From Intestinimonas sp052065695 (GTDB lineage Bacteria; Bacillota; Clostridia; Oscillospirales; Oscillospiraceae), in NCBI RefSeq assembly GCF_052065695.1, contig NZ_JBQHTM010000002.1:1-64000 (forward strand): 64,000 nt of DNA, in the 5' to 3' direction. This document shows, one piece after another, positions 23,831-32,841 of the stretch. The notes under the pieces were generated by a model. The model did not search any database. It was not told where the DNA came from and saw nothing but the letters and a program-made list of their open reading frames with translations. A program made the position numbers and the translations under genes. Each line of letters begins with the position of its first letter. The first letter of the stretch is position 1.

Positions 23831-25602
23831 GCGTCTTCACCTCCCTTGGCCGCCACGGCGTCGATCTCCTGGGCCATTTCCTTGTCCATGTCGGCGTAAA
23901 CGGCGGCGTACTCGCTGTCGGGGACGGTCTTGGCCCGGCCCATCTTCTCCCGGAAGGGGATGGCGAAGAGCTCGGTGACGTTGGCGCCCTTGGCGATGGC
24001 GGCCCGGCAGCGCTGGTCGTACTCCAGGATCATGCCCAGCATCTTGTCCTGGCGGTCGTAGTTGGAGTACCAGTCCACCTCCAGGAAGCCGTTCTGCTGG
24101 AGGAAGTCCTCACGGAGCATCTTAGCGGTCTCCAGGGTGAGCTGGTCGCCGGCGGACAGGGAGTCCTTACCGACCAGCTGGACGATCTCGTTGAGGCTGG
24201 CCTCCTCCTGGAGGATGGACATGGCCTTGTCGCGGTTCATCATGAACTGCTTGCCCAGGTGCTCATCGTACCAGGGCTTCAGGGAGTCCAGATACAGGGA
24301 GTAGGAGTTGAGCCAGTTGATGGCGGGGAAGTGGCGGCGGTAGGCCAGGGAGGAGTCCAGGGCCCAGAACACCTTGACGATCCGCATGGTGGCCTGGGAG
24401 ACGGGCTCGGAGAGGTCGCCGCCCGGAGGGGACACGGCGCCCACGGCAGTCAGGGAGCCGCGGCGGTCGCCCTGGGAGGTGATGCACTCCACGGAGCCGG
24501 CCCGCTCGTAGAACTGGGCCAGACGGGAGGCCAGGTAGGCGGGGTAGCCCTCCTCGCCGGGCATCTCCTCCAGACGGCCGGACATCTCACGCAGGGCCTC
24601 GGCCCAGCGGGAGGTGGAGTCGGCGATGACGGCCACGTCGTAACCCATGTCGCGGAAGTACTCGGCGATGGTGATGCCGGTGTAGATGGAGGCCTCACGG
24701 GCGGCCACGGGCATATCGGAGGTGTTGGCGATGAGGACGGTCCGCTTCATCAGGGACTCGCCGGTACGGGGGTCCACCAGTTCGGGGAACTCCCGGAGCA
24801 CGTCGGTCATCTCGTTGCCGCGCTCGCCGCAGCCGATGTAGATGACGATGTCCACGTCGGACCACTTGGCCAGCTGGTGCTGCATGACGGTCTTGCCGGA
24901 GCCGAAGGGGCCGGGGATGGCGGCGGTGCCGCCCTTGGCCACGGGGAAGAGGGCGTCCACGATGCGCTGACCGGAGAGCAGGGGGGTCTTGGGGGGATAC
25001 TTGTGCTTGTAGGGCCGGCCCACACGGACGGGCCACTTCTGTACCATGGTGAGGTCGTGCTTCTCCCCCTTGTCGTCCACCAGCACGGCCACGGTGTCCA
25101 GCACCGTGAAGGAGCCGGACTTGATGGACTCGATGGTGCCGCTCATTCTGGGGGGGATCATGATCTTGTGGAGGACGGAGGGGGTCTCCTGGACGGTGCC
25201 GATGACGTCGCCGCCCACCACCTTGTCGCCCTTCTTGGCGGTGGCCACGAAGTCCCACTTCTTCTCCCGGTCCAGGGCGGGGACTTCGATGCCGCGGGTG
25301 ATGGTGGAGCCGGCGATCTTCATGATGCCCTCCAGGGGGCGCTGGATGCCGTCGTAGATGTTTTCGATGAGGCCGGGGCCCAGCTCCACGGACAGGGGGG
25401 AGCCGGTGGTCTCCACCGCCGCGCCGGGACCCAGGCCGGAGGTCTCCTCGTAGACCTGGATGGAGGCCGAGTCGCCGTTCATGGTGAGGATCTCACCGAT
25501 GAGGCGCTGCTCGCCCACGCGGACCACGTCGGCCATGTTGGCGTCCGAAAGTCCGGTGGCCACCACCAGCGGTCCGGAGACTTTGACAATCTTTCCGCTC
25601 AA
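23827..25602 (-). CDS. ntpA: V-type ATPase catalytic subunit A
   Basis: The catalytic head subunit that couples ATP hydrolysis or synthesis to rotation. It is 591 residues with Walker A GPFGSGKTV, the VIYIGCGERGNEM and STSRWAEALREMSGRLEEMPGEEGYPAYLASRLA blocks, and the non-homologous region typical of A subunits. The start is taken as TTG at 25,602 (MSGKIVKVSGPLVV), which matches the family and has an AGAAGG site 9 nt upstream. An in-frame TTG at 25,632 would add ten residues not seen in the family. It overlaps ntpB. Confidence 0.96.
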   Translation of the reverse strand: MSGKIVKVSGPLVVATGLSDANMADVVRVGEQRLIGEILTMNGDSASIQVYEETSGLGPGAAVETTGSPLSVELGPGLIENIYDGIQRPLEGIMKIAGSTITRGIEVPALDREKKWDFVATAKKGDKVVGGDVIGTVQETPSVLHKIMIPPRMSGTIESIKSGSFTVLDTVAVLVDDKGEKHDLTMVQKWPVRVGRPYKHKYPPKTPLLSGQRIVDALFPVAKGGTAAIPGPFGSGKTVMQHQLAKWSDVDIVIYIGCGERGNEMTDVLREFPELVDPRTGESLMKRTVLIANTSDMPVAAREASIYTGITIAEYFRDMGYDVAVIADSTSRWAEALREMSGRLEEMPGEEGYPAYLASRLAQFYERAGSVECITSQGDRRGSLTAVGAVSPPGGDLSEPVSQATMRIVKVFWALDSSLAYRRHFPAINWLNSYSLYLDSLKPWYDEHLGKQFMMNRDKAMSILQEEASLNEIVQLVGKDSLSAGDQLTLETAKMLREDFLQQNGFLEVDWYSNYDRQDKMLGMILEYDQRCRAAIAKGANVTELFAIPFREKMGRAKTVPDSEYAAVYADMDKEMAQEIDAVAAKGGEDA

Positions 25603-25640
25603 ATATTTCGACCTTCTTTCGGGTGAATTCAATGATGGGC

Positions 25641-25967
25641 TTACCCGCCGAGAATATCGGCACCCACGGCCCGCTCCACGGACTTCTTCACGTTGGCCAT
25701 GCCGATGCCCAGGGAGCCGGACTTGCCGGGGATGAGGATGATGGCGGGGGTGAGGGCGTCCTTGTAGCGGGCGATCTCGTGCTCCAGCCCGGCGGCCAGC
25801 TCCTCGGTGAGGTAGATGATGGCGGTGTTCTCCCGGGCCAGGCGGTGGAGGATCTCACGGGCGGCCTCCACCGTCTCGGCGGGGTAGACGTCCAGCCCCA
25901 GGGCCTTGAAGCCCAGCACGCTGTCCTGGTCCCCCAGCACGGCGATGTGATAGTTCTCGTTAGACAT
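25641..25967 (-). CDS. ntpF: V-type ATPase subunit F
   Basis: A 108-residue subunit of the central stalk. It begins MSNENYHIAVLGDQDSVLGFKALGLDVYP and has the AIIYLTEELAAGL core and the PGKSGSLGIGMANVKKSVERAVGADIL ending that define the F family. The ATG at 25,967 overlaps the end of ntpC by 8 nt. Confidence 0.95.
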   Translation of the reverse strand: MSNENYHIAVLGDQDSVLGFKALGLDVYPAETVEAAREILHRLARENTAIIYLTEELAAGLEHEIARYKDALTPAIILIPGKSGSLGIGMANVKKSVERAVGADILGG

Positions 25968-26961
25968 AGCTCTCACGCAGCCTTTCCCGGATGGTCTCGG
26001 CGTCCAGACCGGCCAGACGGCCGGTGAGGATGATCCGGATGGTGGTCAGCTCGCTCTCCTTGGCGTAGAGGTAGCCGATGAGGGGGTGCTCCCCGAAGGC
26101 CACCCGCTTGCCCTGGGAGAGGTAGGTGGTGAGGGCGTTGTCGCACAGCCGCTCGAACTGGGTGAGGCTGCCACCACGCATGGCCTCGGCGCCCTCCTGG
26201 GCCGCCGCGGTGAGGTAGGTGTGAGCAAAGACCCCCGCCAGATCGGCGGCGCCGGAGCCGGCGGCCAGGAGGCTGTCGGTCTTTACGTTGCCCCCGGGCA
26301 GAAGCACCCGGCGCAGAAAGTCGGGGCCCTTGCCCATGCGGGCGGCGCGGACCACCGAGCGCAGGTTCACGCTGTCGATGGACAGCCGCACATACCCCTC
26401 CAGGAAGGAGCTGCGGGCAGCTTTGGCGGCGGCGAGCATCTCGGTGTAGTAGGCCTGGTCCAGCAGCAGGTCGGCGGCCTGGGGGTCGCCGCTGGAGGCC
26501 AGCAGCTCCTTGGCCTGGGCCACCGCCTGGGCGAAGGTGGCGCTGTACCGGCTCAGGTCGCCCTGGACGTAGTCCTCCTTGAGGCGGGCAGCGGGATAGC
26601 GCCCGGCGTCCAGCAGCAGCTCGTCGGGGGACTGGCCGGTGGCCTCGGCCTTCACCAGGACCTTGGCGTTGTGATAGTCATATTTGATGCAGAACACGTC
26701 CACGATGGCCGGGTCGGGGGCGGCGCGGCGCAGCTCGGCGAAGAGCGAGAGCCGGGCCGCGTCCAAGGTCTGCTCGATGGCGGCGGGGGTGAGGGACGGG
26801 AAGTCCCCGTAGCCGCACTCGGCGAGCACCTTGGCCGCCTCCTCCGCACTGCGGGCGGAGAGCATCCGCTCCATCCGATCCCGGGTCAGGAGCTTGGTCT
26901 CCATGGCGTGGATGCGGGCGGAGATATAGAGGTAGTCGTATTCCTTCAGTTTTTTGGCCAC
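25960..26961 (-). CDS. ntpC: V-type ATPase subunit C (d-type)
   Basis: A 333-residue funnel-shaped subunit linking the central stalk to the membrane ring. The N-terminus EYDYLYISARIHAMETKLLTRDRMERML, the mid-region YDYHNAKVLVKAEA and the C-terminal PLIGYLYAKESELTTIRIILTGRLAGL are typical of NtpC/AtpC. It follows ntpE with a 33-nt gap and overlaps ntpF. Confidence 0.95.
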   Translation of the reverse strand: MAKKLKEYDYLYISARIHAMETKLLTRDRMERMLSARSAEEAAKVLAECGYGDFPSLTPAAIEQTLDAARLSLFAELRRAAPDPAIVDVFCIKYDYHNAKVLVKAEATGQSPDELLLDAGRYPAARLKEDYVQGDLSRYSATFAQAVAQAKELLASSGDPQAADLLLDQAYYTEMLAAAKAARSSFLEGYVRLSIDSVNLRSVVRAARMGKGPDFLRRVLLPGGNVKTDSLLAAGSGAADLAGVFAHTYLTAAAQEGAEAMRGGSLTQFERLCDNALTTYLSQGKRVAFGEHPLIGYLYAKESELTTIRIILTGRLAGLDAETIRERLRESYV

Positions 26962-26994
26962 GTTACACCCTCCTTTCCATGTGGCGTTGGGCCG

Positions 26995-27612
26995 TCATGC
27001 GAACAGAGCCCTGGCCACCTCGGCGGAGAGGGCGTCCCGCTGGAGGTGGATGAGCACCTCAAAGGAGCAGTTGGTCTCCACCCGGCCATCCCGTAGGATG
27101 AGGCCGCCGGCCATGGGCCGGGACTCCTCGGCCAGGGTGAGCCTGCCGGCGCTCTCGTCGGCCCGGGGACCGGCCTTCTTGGCCAGCATGTCGTTGGCCA
27201 TGGTCACAGCCTGCTTCCCGTAGCGGGAACGGTCTTTTTGAGAGAAGATGACCTGCTCGTGCCCGGTGCGGGAGGCGGCCACGGCCAGCTTGGCCAGCAG
27301 GGCGATGTACTCCTGGTCGGGGAGCTCCAGCAGCTTCTTCAGGGCCAGGTCAAAGGCCTGCCCCACCATGTCCTGCTTGGCGGCCAGGATGGTCTTCCGG
27401 GCCTCCAGCTTGGCCACGTCCACCAGCCGCTCCTGACGGAGGGCGGCGTCCTGCTCGCCCTTGCGGCGGATGGCCTCCGCCTGGGTCTGGGCCTGGGACT
27501 CATACCGGGCCTCGATCTCCTGGGCCTGGGCGCGGGCCTGGTCCAGGGCGGCGTCGATCTCCTTCTGGACGTCGGCGTTGATCTGACCGGTGATTTTTTC
27601 GATTCCGTTCAT
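26995..27612 (-). CDS. ntpE: V-type ATPase subunit E
   Basis: The 205-residue peripheral-stalk subunit, with a long alanine/glutamate-rich coiled coil (about 1-85) and a C-terminal globular domain ending GRVETNCSFEVLIHLQRDALSAEVARALF. It pairs with the G/H-type subunit encoded at the start of the operon to form the stator. Confidence 0.93.
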   Translation of the reverse strand: MNGIEKITGQINADVQKEIDAALDQARAQAQEIEARYESQAQTQAEAIRRKGEQDAALRQERLVDVAKLEARKTILAAKQDMVGQAFDLALKKLLELPDQEYIALLAKLAVAASRTGHEQVIFSQKDRSRYGKQAVTMANDMLAKKAGPRADESAGRLTLAEESRPMAGGLILRDGRVETNCSFEVLIHLQRDALSAEVARALFA

Positions 27613-27655
27613 AGGTTACCGCCTTTCCTTCCTGTCTCGTTGCGGAGGCGCACCC

Positions 27656-28144
27656 TTACAGGGCGTTCATCAGCAGCAGCACGGAGGCCAGCAGAGACAG
27701 GATGGCGTAGAACTCAACGATACCGCAGAGGATGATGCCCTTGGCCCAGTCGTCGGGCTTCTTGGCAACCACGTTGATGGCGGAGGCGGCCACGCGGCCC
27801 TGATAGATGGCGGACAGCCAGCCGCCGATGGCCATGGGGATACAGGAGACGAAGATGGTCAGACCGTTGGTGACGGAGAGGTCCACGATGCCGCCGGAGA
27901 AGGCGCCCATGGTGAAGAGGGCGAAGAACCAGATGACCAGGCCGTACAGACCCTGGGTGCCGGGGAGGACCTGCAGGATCAGGCACTTGGAGAAGTGCTC
28001 GGGATTCTCACTCAGAAGGCCGGTGGCCGCTTCGCCCACCATGCCGGTGCCCTTGGCGGAGCCCACGCAGCACAGGCCAACCGCCAGAGCGGCGCCAAGG
28101 AAAGCCAGACCAATTCCGCCAAACGACTCAAAAAATGCCAACAT
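27656..28144 (-). CDS. ntpK: V-type ATPase membrane-ring subunit K
   Basis: A 162-residue, four-helix proteolipid that forms the rotor ring. The halves are homologous. The ion site shows L60, T63 and Q64 (QVLPGTQGLYG), Q115 (YQGRVAAS) and E144 with Y146 (IVEFYAI). This is the same set and nearly the same spacing as the Na+-binding residues of the Enterococcus hirae NtpK ring, so this ATPase is probably Na+-coupled. That last step is inferred from family knowledge. Confidence 0.96.
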   Translation of the reverse strand: MLAFFESFGGIGLAFLGAALAVGLCCVGSAKGTGMVGEAATGLLSENPEHFSKCLILQVLPGTQGLYGLVIWFFALFTMGAFSGGIVDLSVTNGLTIFVSCIPMAIGGWLSAIYQGRVAASAINVVAKKPDDWAKGIILCGIVEFYAILSLLASVLLLMNAL

Positions 28145-28145
28145 G

Positions 28146-30101
28146 TTATTGTTCCTCCTTGATGTCTACATATTTGGTGTTGATAAACAGGGGACGGAAG
28201 GGCTTGCCGCCCTCCTTGTAGAACCGCCCGAAGAACTCCAGACACTGGAGCCGCAGGTCATGGACGTAGCAGCCCAGCAGGTTCAGGGCGAAGTTGAGCA
28301 TGTTGCCGATGAGGGAGATGATGACAAAGCCCACCACATTCCCGGTCACCGAGCCCAGGGTGTTGAAGACCTGGGCAATGACGCTGCCGGCCAGCATCAG
28401 GGCCATGAGCCGGGCGTAGGAGAGGATGTCGCTGAAGAAGCCGGTGGCGCCGTTGTACACGGTGCCGATGAGGGAGCTGATCTTGCCCAGGCCCTTGGCG
28501 TTCCGGGTGCCGCCGTAGAGGAGCATCACCAGACCCACGATGAGGACCACGGGGTAGCCGCCCACGCTGCCGATGCCCAGCACCGCCAGGGCGATGCCGG
28601 CCAGGATGACCCACCAGGTCACCTCGTCCCACAGGGCGTCGGCCCAGTTGCCGGCCTGCACCTTCCGCACCACGCTGATGACCATGCCGGTGATGACCTG
28701 CAAAAGGCCCAGGGCCAGAGAGCCCACCAGGATGGCCAGGGTGTCGGTGAGGGGGGTGAAGAGATAGGGCAGAGAGGTAAAGGTGGTGTCGGGATTGATG
28801 ATCTTGGCAATCTGGGGGATGAAGTCACCCAAAAAGCCGCCGGTCAGGGCGCCCATAATAAAGGTACTGATGCCGCAGAGGACCAGCAGACCGGCCATAT
28901 CCGCCATGGTGCCCTTGGGACGCATCTTCTTGAGCATGAAGAGACCGCCGGCGATCATCAGGATGCCGTAGGCCATATCGGCCATCATGAGGCCGAAGAA
29001 GAAGATGAAGAAGGGGGCCATAAGGGGATTGGGGTCCACCCCGTCATAGGCGGGGAGGACGTACATGTTGGTGACCATGTTGAGGGGTTTGGTCAGGATG
29101 TTGTTCTTGAGCTGGATGGGTACCTGAGGGTACTCCTCCGGCTCCGGGTCGGTGGCCTCCCAGGCCGCCGCGTGCTGGGTGAGCACGGCCTCCACCTTGC
29201 TCAGCTTATCCGCTGGCACCCAGCCCTCCAGGAAGAGGGTGGCTCCGGTGGAGAGGAGACGGCTCTTGACCTCCTCCCGCTGCACGTCCTGGGTGAGCCG
29301 GTCGATGGTCAGCTTCAGGGCCTCCTTGTGACCGGCCTCCTGGCCGATGGCCGCCTTGCACTCCTCCAGCTCCTGGGAGAGGGCGGAGAGCTGGGCGTCG
29401 ATAGCGTCGGTGTTGGCCCGGGCGGTGCCCGTCCAGCCCCGGAGGGAGGCGGGGGTAAAGCCGAAGGTCTTGAGGACGCCCATGGCCTCCTCCTCGGCGG
29501 AGCGGTGGCACAGCACCAGCACATACTGGAACTCCCGGTCCCGGCCGGCCCAGTTGAGCTGTGCCAGCTCGGTGACCGCCGCCAGGGCGGTCTCCACGGC
29601 GTGCCGGTCGGCGTTGCCGGAGACGGCGCCGAAGGTCACCGACACCTCCCGGGTGGAGGGGGTGTCCAGAGGGGTGTCCAGCTCCAGCCAGGGGGCCAGT
29701 GCGGCCTTTTGGGCGGTGAGCTTGCTCTGCTCGTTGTAGATGGCTGCGATACGGGTGTCCCGGTCGGAGATGCGCTGGGCGGCCTCCATGGCCTCCTGCC
29801 GCACCGACTCGTCGAAGAGTTGGGCCTCAGTGACCATGGGGCGGGCCTGGAACATGCCGCCCTTGGAGGGGGCATAGTGGTTGAGAAGGTCCAGGGCGGC
29901 CCTCAGCCGGTCGGCCTTGGCCTTGGTGTCGGCCAGAGCCGTGTCATCCACCCGGGTAAAGGAGGCCCACTCCGGATCAGAGAGCTCCTGGTCGGGCTCC
30001 CGGATCTCCACGCAGCCCAGGTGCTGGAGCTGCCGGAGCAGTTCCTCCCGGTCTGCGGCCATAGCGAAGAGCCGCAGGTGTTTCATTTTGACTATGGACA
30101 T
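28146..30101 (-). CDS. ntpI: V-type ATPase subunit I (a-type)
   Basis: The 651-residue membrane stator subunit. A soluble N-terminal half with long helices (MSIVKMKHLRLFAMAADREELLRQLQHLGCVEI...) is followed by about seven to eight membrane helices from residue 370, starting PFFIFFFGLMMADMAYGILM, the family signature. The C-terminal LSYARLMALMLAGSVIAQVFN carries the conserved arginine needed for ion translocation. It overlaps the preceding small stator gene by 10 nt. Confidence 0.96.
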   Translation of the reverse strand: MSIVKMKHLRLFAMAADREELLRQLQHLGCVEIREPDQELSDPEWASFTRVDDTALADTKAKADRLRAALDLLNHYAPSKGGMFQARPMVTEAQLFDESVRQEAMEAAQRISDRDTRIAAIYNEQSKLTAQKAALAPWLELDTPLDTPSTREVSVTFGAVSGNADRHAVETALAAVTELAQLNWAGRDREFQYVLVLCHRSAEEEAMGVLKTFGFTPASLRGWTGTARANTDAIDAQLSALSQELEECKAAIGQEAGHKEALKLTIDRLTQDVQREEVKSRLLSTGATLFLEGWVPADKLSKVEAVLTQHAAAWEATDPEPEEYPQVPIQLKNNILTKPLNMVTNMYVLPAYDGVDPNPLMAPFFIFFFGLMMADMAYGILMIAGGLFMLKKMRPKGTMADMAGLLVLCGISTFIMGALTGGFLGDFIPQIAKIINPDTTFTSLPYLFTPLTDTLAILVGSLALGLLQVITGMVISVVRKVQAGNWADALWDEVTWWVILAGIALAVLGIGSVGGYPVVLIVGLVMLLYGGTRNAKGLGKISSLIGTVYNGATGFFSDILSYARLMALMLAGSVIAQVFNTLGSVTGNVVGFVIISLIGNMLNFALNLLGCYVHDLRLQCLEFFGRFYKEGGKPFRPLFINTKYVDIKEEQ

Positions 30102-30415
30102 GAGTCTCCCACTACCCTTCTGATAATGAGTGCCGCAGCGTTGTCCAGCCGGCCAGCCGCCGCCTTGCGCAAAGCGTCACAGGACTTTTTAGTCTCCTGC
30201 TCCACGGCCTGCGCGTCCTTTGCCGCAGCTGCTTCCGCCTTGGCTAACACCTCTGCCGCCTGGGCTTCCGCCGCGCGCCGGGCCTGGTCCAGCTTGGCCT
30301 TCCCAGCCTCTTCCGCGTCGGATACTAGCTTCTTACACGCCTCGGCTGCCTCCGCCCTACGGGCACGGGCCTTCTCCTCGGCCTCGGTCACCCTTTGGAC
30401 TGCTTCCAAAGACAT
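30092..30415 (-). CDS. V-type ATPase peripheral-stalk subunit G/H
   Basis: A 107-residue, alanine- and glutamate-rich coiled-coil protein (EAVQRVTEAEEKARARRAEAAEACKK...) at the head of the ATPase operon, ending GRLDNAAALIIRRVV, which is typical of NtpG/H-type peripheral-stalk subunits that pair with subunit E. Start ATG at 30,415 preserves the family length; the ribosome binding site is weak. It overlaps ntpI by 10 nt. The sequence class is clear, but assignment of the exact letter name is not. Confidence 0.85.
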   Translation of the reverse strand: MSLEAVQRVTEAEEKARARRAEAAEACKKLVSDAEEAGKAKLDQARRAAEAQAAEVLAKAEAAAAKDAQAVEQETKKSCDALRKAAAGRLDNAAALIIRRVVGDSCP

Positions 30416-30479
30416 TCCATCACCGCCTTTCAGATGCAGTTGATCCCATCTGCTGGAATACTGCCCCAGAATACTTATC

Positions 30480-30508
30480 ATCATACACGCTTTTACCGGC
30501 AAAATCAA
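30480..30508 (-). promoter_or_regulatory. Promoter of the V-ATPase operon
   Basis: Read on the minus strand: TTGATT, 17-bp spacer, TATGAT, about 65 nt before the first ATPase gene. The start of transcription would be near 30,473. Confidence 0.65.
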
Positions 30509-30550
30509 CTCAAAAACACGGACCACTTTTCAAATTGGTAGTACCATAAG

Positions 30551-30600
30551 AAAAAATTTTGGAGAGCTCGCACAAGATAAAATTCTGTCGAGCTCTCCAA
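30551..30600 (-). terminator. Terminator upstream of the V-ATPase operon
   Basis: A 12-bp perfect stem (30,559-30,570 with 30,589-30,600), loop of 18 nt, followed on the minus strand by AAAATTTTTTC. It likely ends transcription of the glycosidase-like gene, 136 nt upstream, before the ATPase promoter. The rest of 30,601-30,735 is AT-rich, with no gene seen. Confidence 0.75.
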
Positions 30601-30735
30601 ATAGACAAATATACTGGAACTATTTACAAACTATGTTGAAAAAGCAAAAATATGGTATAAAAAATTTTTTTGCTAAGAGAAAATTCGGGTCCAGACAAGG
30701 CAACAGAACGGAATTGGCATGGCTTTTGCCAGACT

Positions 30736-31809
30736 TCAGGTCCACAAGGCCCAGCTCCGGTCCTCGGGGCCGGCCTGAGCCGCGATGGACACCAAATCCG
30801 ACTTGGGTGCCTCCAGACCGGCCTGGCCCAGCAGCTCCTCGCAGGCGTCCCGGTCCTCACCCAGGCCCCATACCCACACTCGGTCTACTGCGGAGGCCAT
30901 GGTCAGGGCCTGACCGCTCTGACTGGCACCGCCGGCAGTGAGGGCGGCGGGGTCGGCCACAACCGAGAGCCGGACCTGGGGGTAGGCGGCCTCAAGAGCA
31001 GCGGCTACCTGGGTATAAAAGGCCTGGATCGTCTGGGCCAGGGTGTCGGGCTCATAGGCGGCGCCGGTGCGGATGCCGTTCAGGTTTCCGGCGAGGGGGA
31101 AGGCGGCGTAGTCCAGCAGAATCTCGTCAAAGCCCAGCCCAGCCAGCTCCAGACACAGATCGGTGATGTACTGCTGGTTCTCCTGGTAGGCGGGGGAGAG
31201 CCAGCGGATGCCGTCGCTGTCCAGCCAGTTTCCGCCGGAGGAGCGGAGGGCCAGGTCGTTGCGGTAGCGGGGCATGGTATTGTCCCGGAAGCAGGAAAGG
31301 CGGGCTACGGTGTAGAGGTCCTCCTGGGCGTTGAGGGTGGCGATGGCCTCGTTGGTGCCGGCGGCGGCGTTGACCCCGGCGCTGATGGCGAGGGGGGAGG
31401 CTGAGACGAAGGCCAGGGTGCCGTCATCGGCCTTCATGTCGAAGAGGGCGGCGGTGGCGTTAGACTGCTCCAGCTGGGTCTGAACAGAGCCATCAGTGAG
31501 GGCCGACTGGGGCAACAGCAAGGCGTGGAGAAGCTCCTCCGGCTTAGGTTCGGGGGTGAGGACCACCAGGGGCTGAGAGACGGAAGGCAGGGGAGCGGAA
31601 TCCTCCTCATTTTCCTGAACCCAGGGGAGGAGGAGCCGGCCGCCGTCGGCGGAGTAGACCCAATAGGGCTCCAGGAAGAAGAGAGCGGCCACCGAGAGAA
31701 CTAGCACCACCGCCAGGAGGATGGCGATGACCTTCAAAGGGGTGCTGAGGGCGGAGCGGCCCCGGTAGCTAGAATAGCAGCCCCGGCCATAAGAGCGATT
31801 CCGTCTCAT
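30736..31809 (-). CDS. Membrane-anchored putative glycoside hydrolase (DUF4015-like)
   Basis: A 357-residue protein with an N-terminal arginine/tyrosine-rich stretch and one membrane segment (PLKVIAILLAVVLVLSVAALFFL, about 25-47), so the main part lies outside the cell. The extracytoplasmic part contains ARLSCFRDNTMPRY and GIRWLSPAYQENQQYITDLCLELAGLGFDEILLDYAAFP. The GFDEILLDYAAFP block is the hallmark of DUF4015/putative glycosyl-hydrolase proteins. Substrate unknown. The start at 31,809 has GAGGAGGA about 10 nt upstream and lies 1 nt beyond the MarR gene's end, so the two genes are coupled. Confidence 0.75.
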   Translation of the reverse strand: MRRNRSYGRGCYSSYRGRSALSTPLKVIAILLAVVLVLSVAALFFLEPYWVYSADGGRLLLPWVQENEEDSAPLPSVSQPLVVLTPEPKPEELLHALLLPQSALTDGSVQTQLEQSNATAALFDMKADDGTLAFVSASPLAISAGVNAAAGTNEAIATLNAQEDLYTVARLSCFRDNTMPRYRNDLALRSSGGNWLDSDGIRWLSPAYQENQQYITDLCLELAGLGFDEILLDYAAFPLAGNLNGIRTGAAYEPDTLAQTIQAFYTQVAAALEAAYPQVRLSVVADPAALTAGGASQSGQALTMASAVDRVWVWGLGEDRDACEELLGQAGLEAPKSDLVSIAAQAGPEDRSWALWT

Positions 31810-31810
31810 C

Positions 31811-32272
31811 TCAGAGTTCTTCCTCCTCAAACTGCTCCCCGTCGCGCTCCTTTGCCAGCAGGGCCTCGTCCAGCCGGAGTAGGGCCCGGGCCACCATGTC
31901 ACGATCCTCGGCTGTCATGGTGGAGAGCACCGAGTCAAAATAGCCGCCCACGTTGGCCTCGGCCCGCTCCCGCAGGGACTGATATTTGTCGGTGACCGCC
32001 ACATAGATGACCCGGCGGTCCTCCCCGGAGCGGACCCGCCGGGCCAGCTCCAGCTTCTCCAGCCGGTCCACGATACCGGAGACGGTGGAGTTGGCGCTCC
32101 CCGTCCGCTCGGCCAGGGCGCTGATAGGTAGGGGGCCTTCTTCGCCCAGCACGTTGAGAACCAAGGCCTGGGGAAAGGTCAGCTGAAGACGGCCAAAATG
32201 ACTGCGGAACAGCCGGGACATGTGCTGCGACACCCGCAGATAGGTCATCAGGATATCAATGGAACCGTTCAT
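31811..32272 (-). CDS. MarR-family transcriptional regulator
   Basis: A 153-residue winged-helix protein with the MarR layout: dimerisation helices at each end and a DNA-binding core LPISALAERTGSANSTVSGIVDRLEKLELARRVRSGEDRRVIYVAVT (wing RSGEDRRV). The effector is not predictable. Its start has AAAGGAG 9 nt upstream. It is the first gene of a two-gene unit with the glycosidase-like gene, and may repress its own promoter. Confidence 0.93.
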   Translation of the reverse strand: MNGSIDILMTYLRVSQHMSRLFRSHFGRLQLTFPQALVLNVLGEEGPLPISALAERTGSANSTVSGIVDRLEKLELARRVRSGEDRRVIYVAVTDKYQSLRERAEANVGGYFDSVLSTMTAEDRDMVARALLRLDEALLAKERDGEQFEEEEL

Positions 32273-32322
32273 CGCTGGATACTCCTTTCCACAGGGGGGC
32301 AGATCAATACTTACGACATCAA

Positions 32323-32351
32323 AGCATAGCTCTTTCCGCCGCCTGCGTCAA
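32323..32351 (-). promoter_or_regulatory. Promoter of marR
   Basis: On the minus strand: TTGACG, 17-bp spacer, TATGCT, about 50 nt before the MarR start. Confidence 0.65.
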
Positions 32352-32459
32352 TTCTTCCAGAGAAAGGTTAACGAAATGTTTATACTTTCTTTACCCGTAA
32401 AAAACAAGGCCCCTACCTTAAATATATATAATAGTAGAACGGGCGAAAAAGGAGGAAAG

Positions 32460-32528
32460 ATGACGGACGGCGGTTGGCCTTGGGGAGAGGCACAGAAAAA
32501 CCTTGGCAACACAGCGATTTTTGTGTGA
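32460..32528 (+). CDS. Candidate 22-residue small protein
   Basis: An ATG at 32,460 follows a strong ribosome binding site (AAGGAGG, 4-nt gap) and opens 22 codons rich in Trp and Gly (starts MTDGGWPWGEAQ). It ends 7 nt before the S10 operon promoter. An AT-rich tract with a TATAAT-like element lies upstream, but no good -35 is visible. It may be a real small gene, or chance. Codon-scale evidence alone is too short to decide. Confidence 0.3.
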   Translation: MTDGGWPWGEAQKNLGNTAIFV

Positions 32529-32535
32529 TTTGTGC

Positions 32536-32564
32536 TTGACATTGACGGGTATCTGTTATATCAT
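32536..32564 (+). promoter_or_regulatory. Promoter of the S10-spc-alpha operon
   Basis: TTGACA (32,536-32,541), 17-bp spacer, TATCAT (32,559-32,564). Near consensus, as expected for a ribosomal protein operon. Confidence 0.85.
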
Positions 32565-32570
32565 AATCAA

Positions 32571-32841
32571 GCGCCTTTAAGGGCGCAGTCTGCGATGATG
32601 TAGGAGATTGCTCAGAAATGAGGTAACTTCTACGGAGTATGTCCGTTGATCGGGCGGCTGAGAGATCTCATGCGCTTGGCGTATATCGCCGCGCTTGGAT
32701 GGGACCGGCCGGCTTTTAGCATGCCGGTCTTGTTTATGCCTCGGAGTGATACGCACGAGAGAGTGTATAAAAGATTTCTCACCGTACGGAGCGGCAAGGC
32801 AAGCAGAACCACTTCGTATGTTTTTCAAGGAGGAACAAACC
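32571..32841 (+). promoter_or_regulatory. Untranslated leader of the S10 operon
   Basis: About 270 nt lie between the promoter and rpsJ with no credible gene. The leader contains a 7-bp stem GACCGGC/GCCGGTC (32,703-32,709 and 32,723-32,729) followed by TTGTTT, and other short pairings. Such leaders often carry ribosomal-protein autoregulation. The type is not identified here. Confidence 0.5.

Noticed and set aside
32571..32841. Known riboswitch or T-box in the S10 leader
   Set aside because: No T-box sequence, specifier arrangement or recognised riboswitch core could be seen; only simple hairpins.
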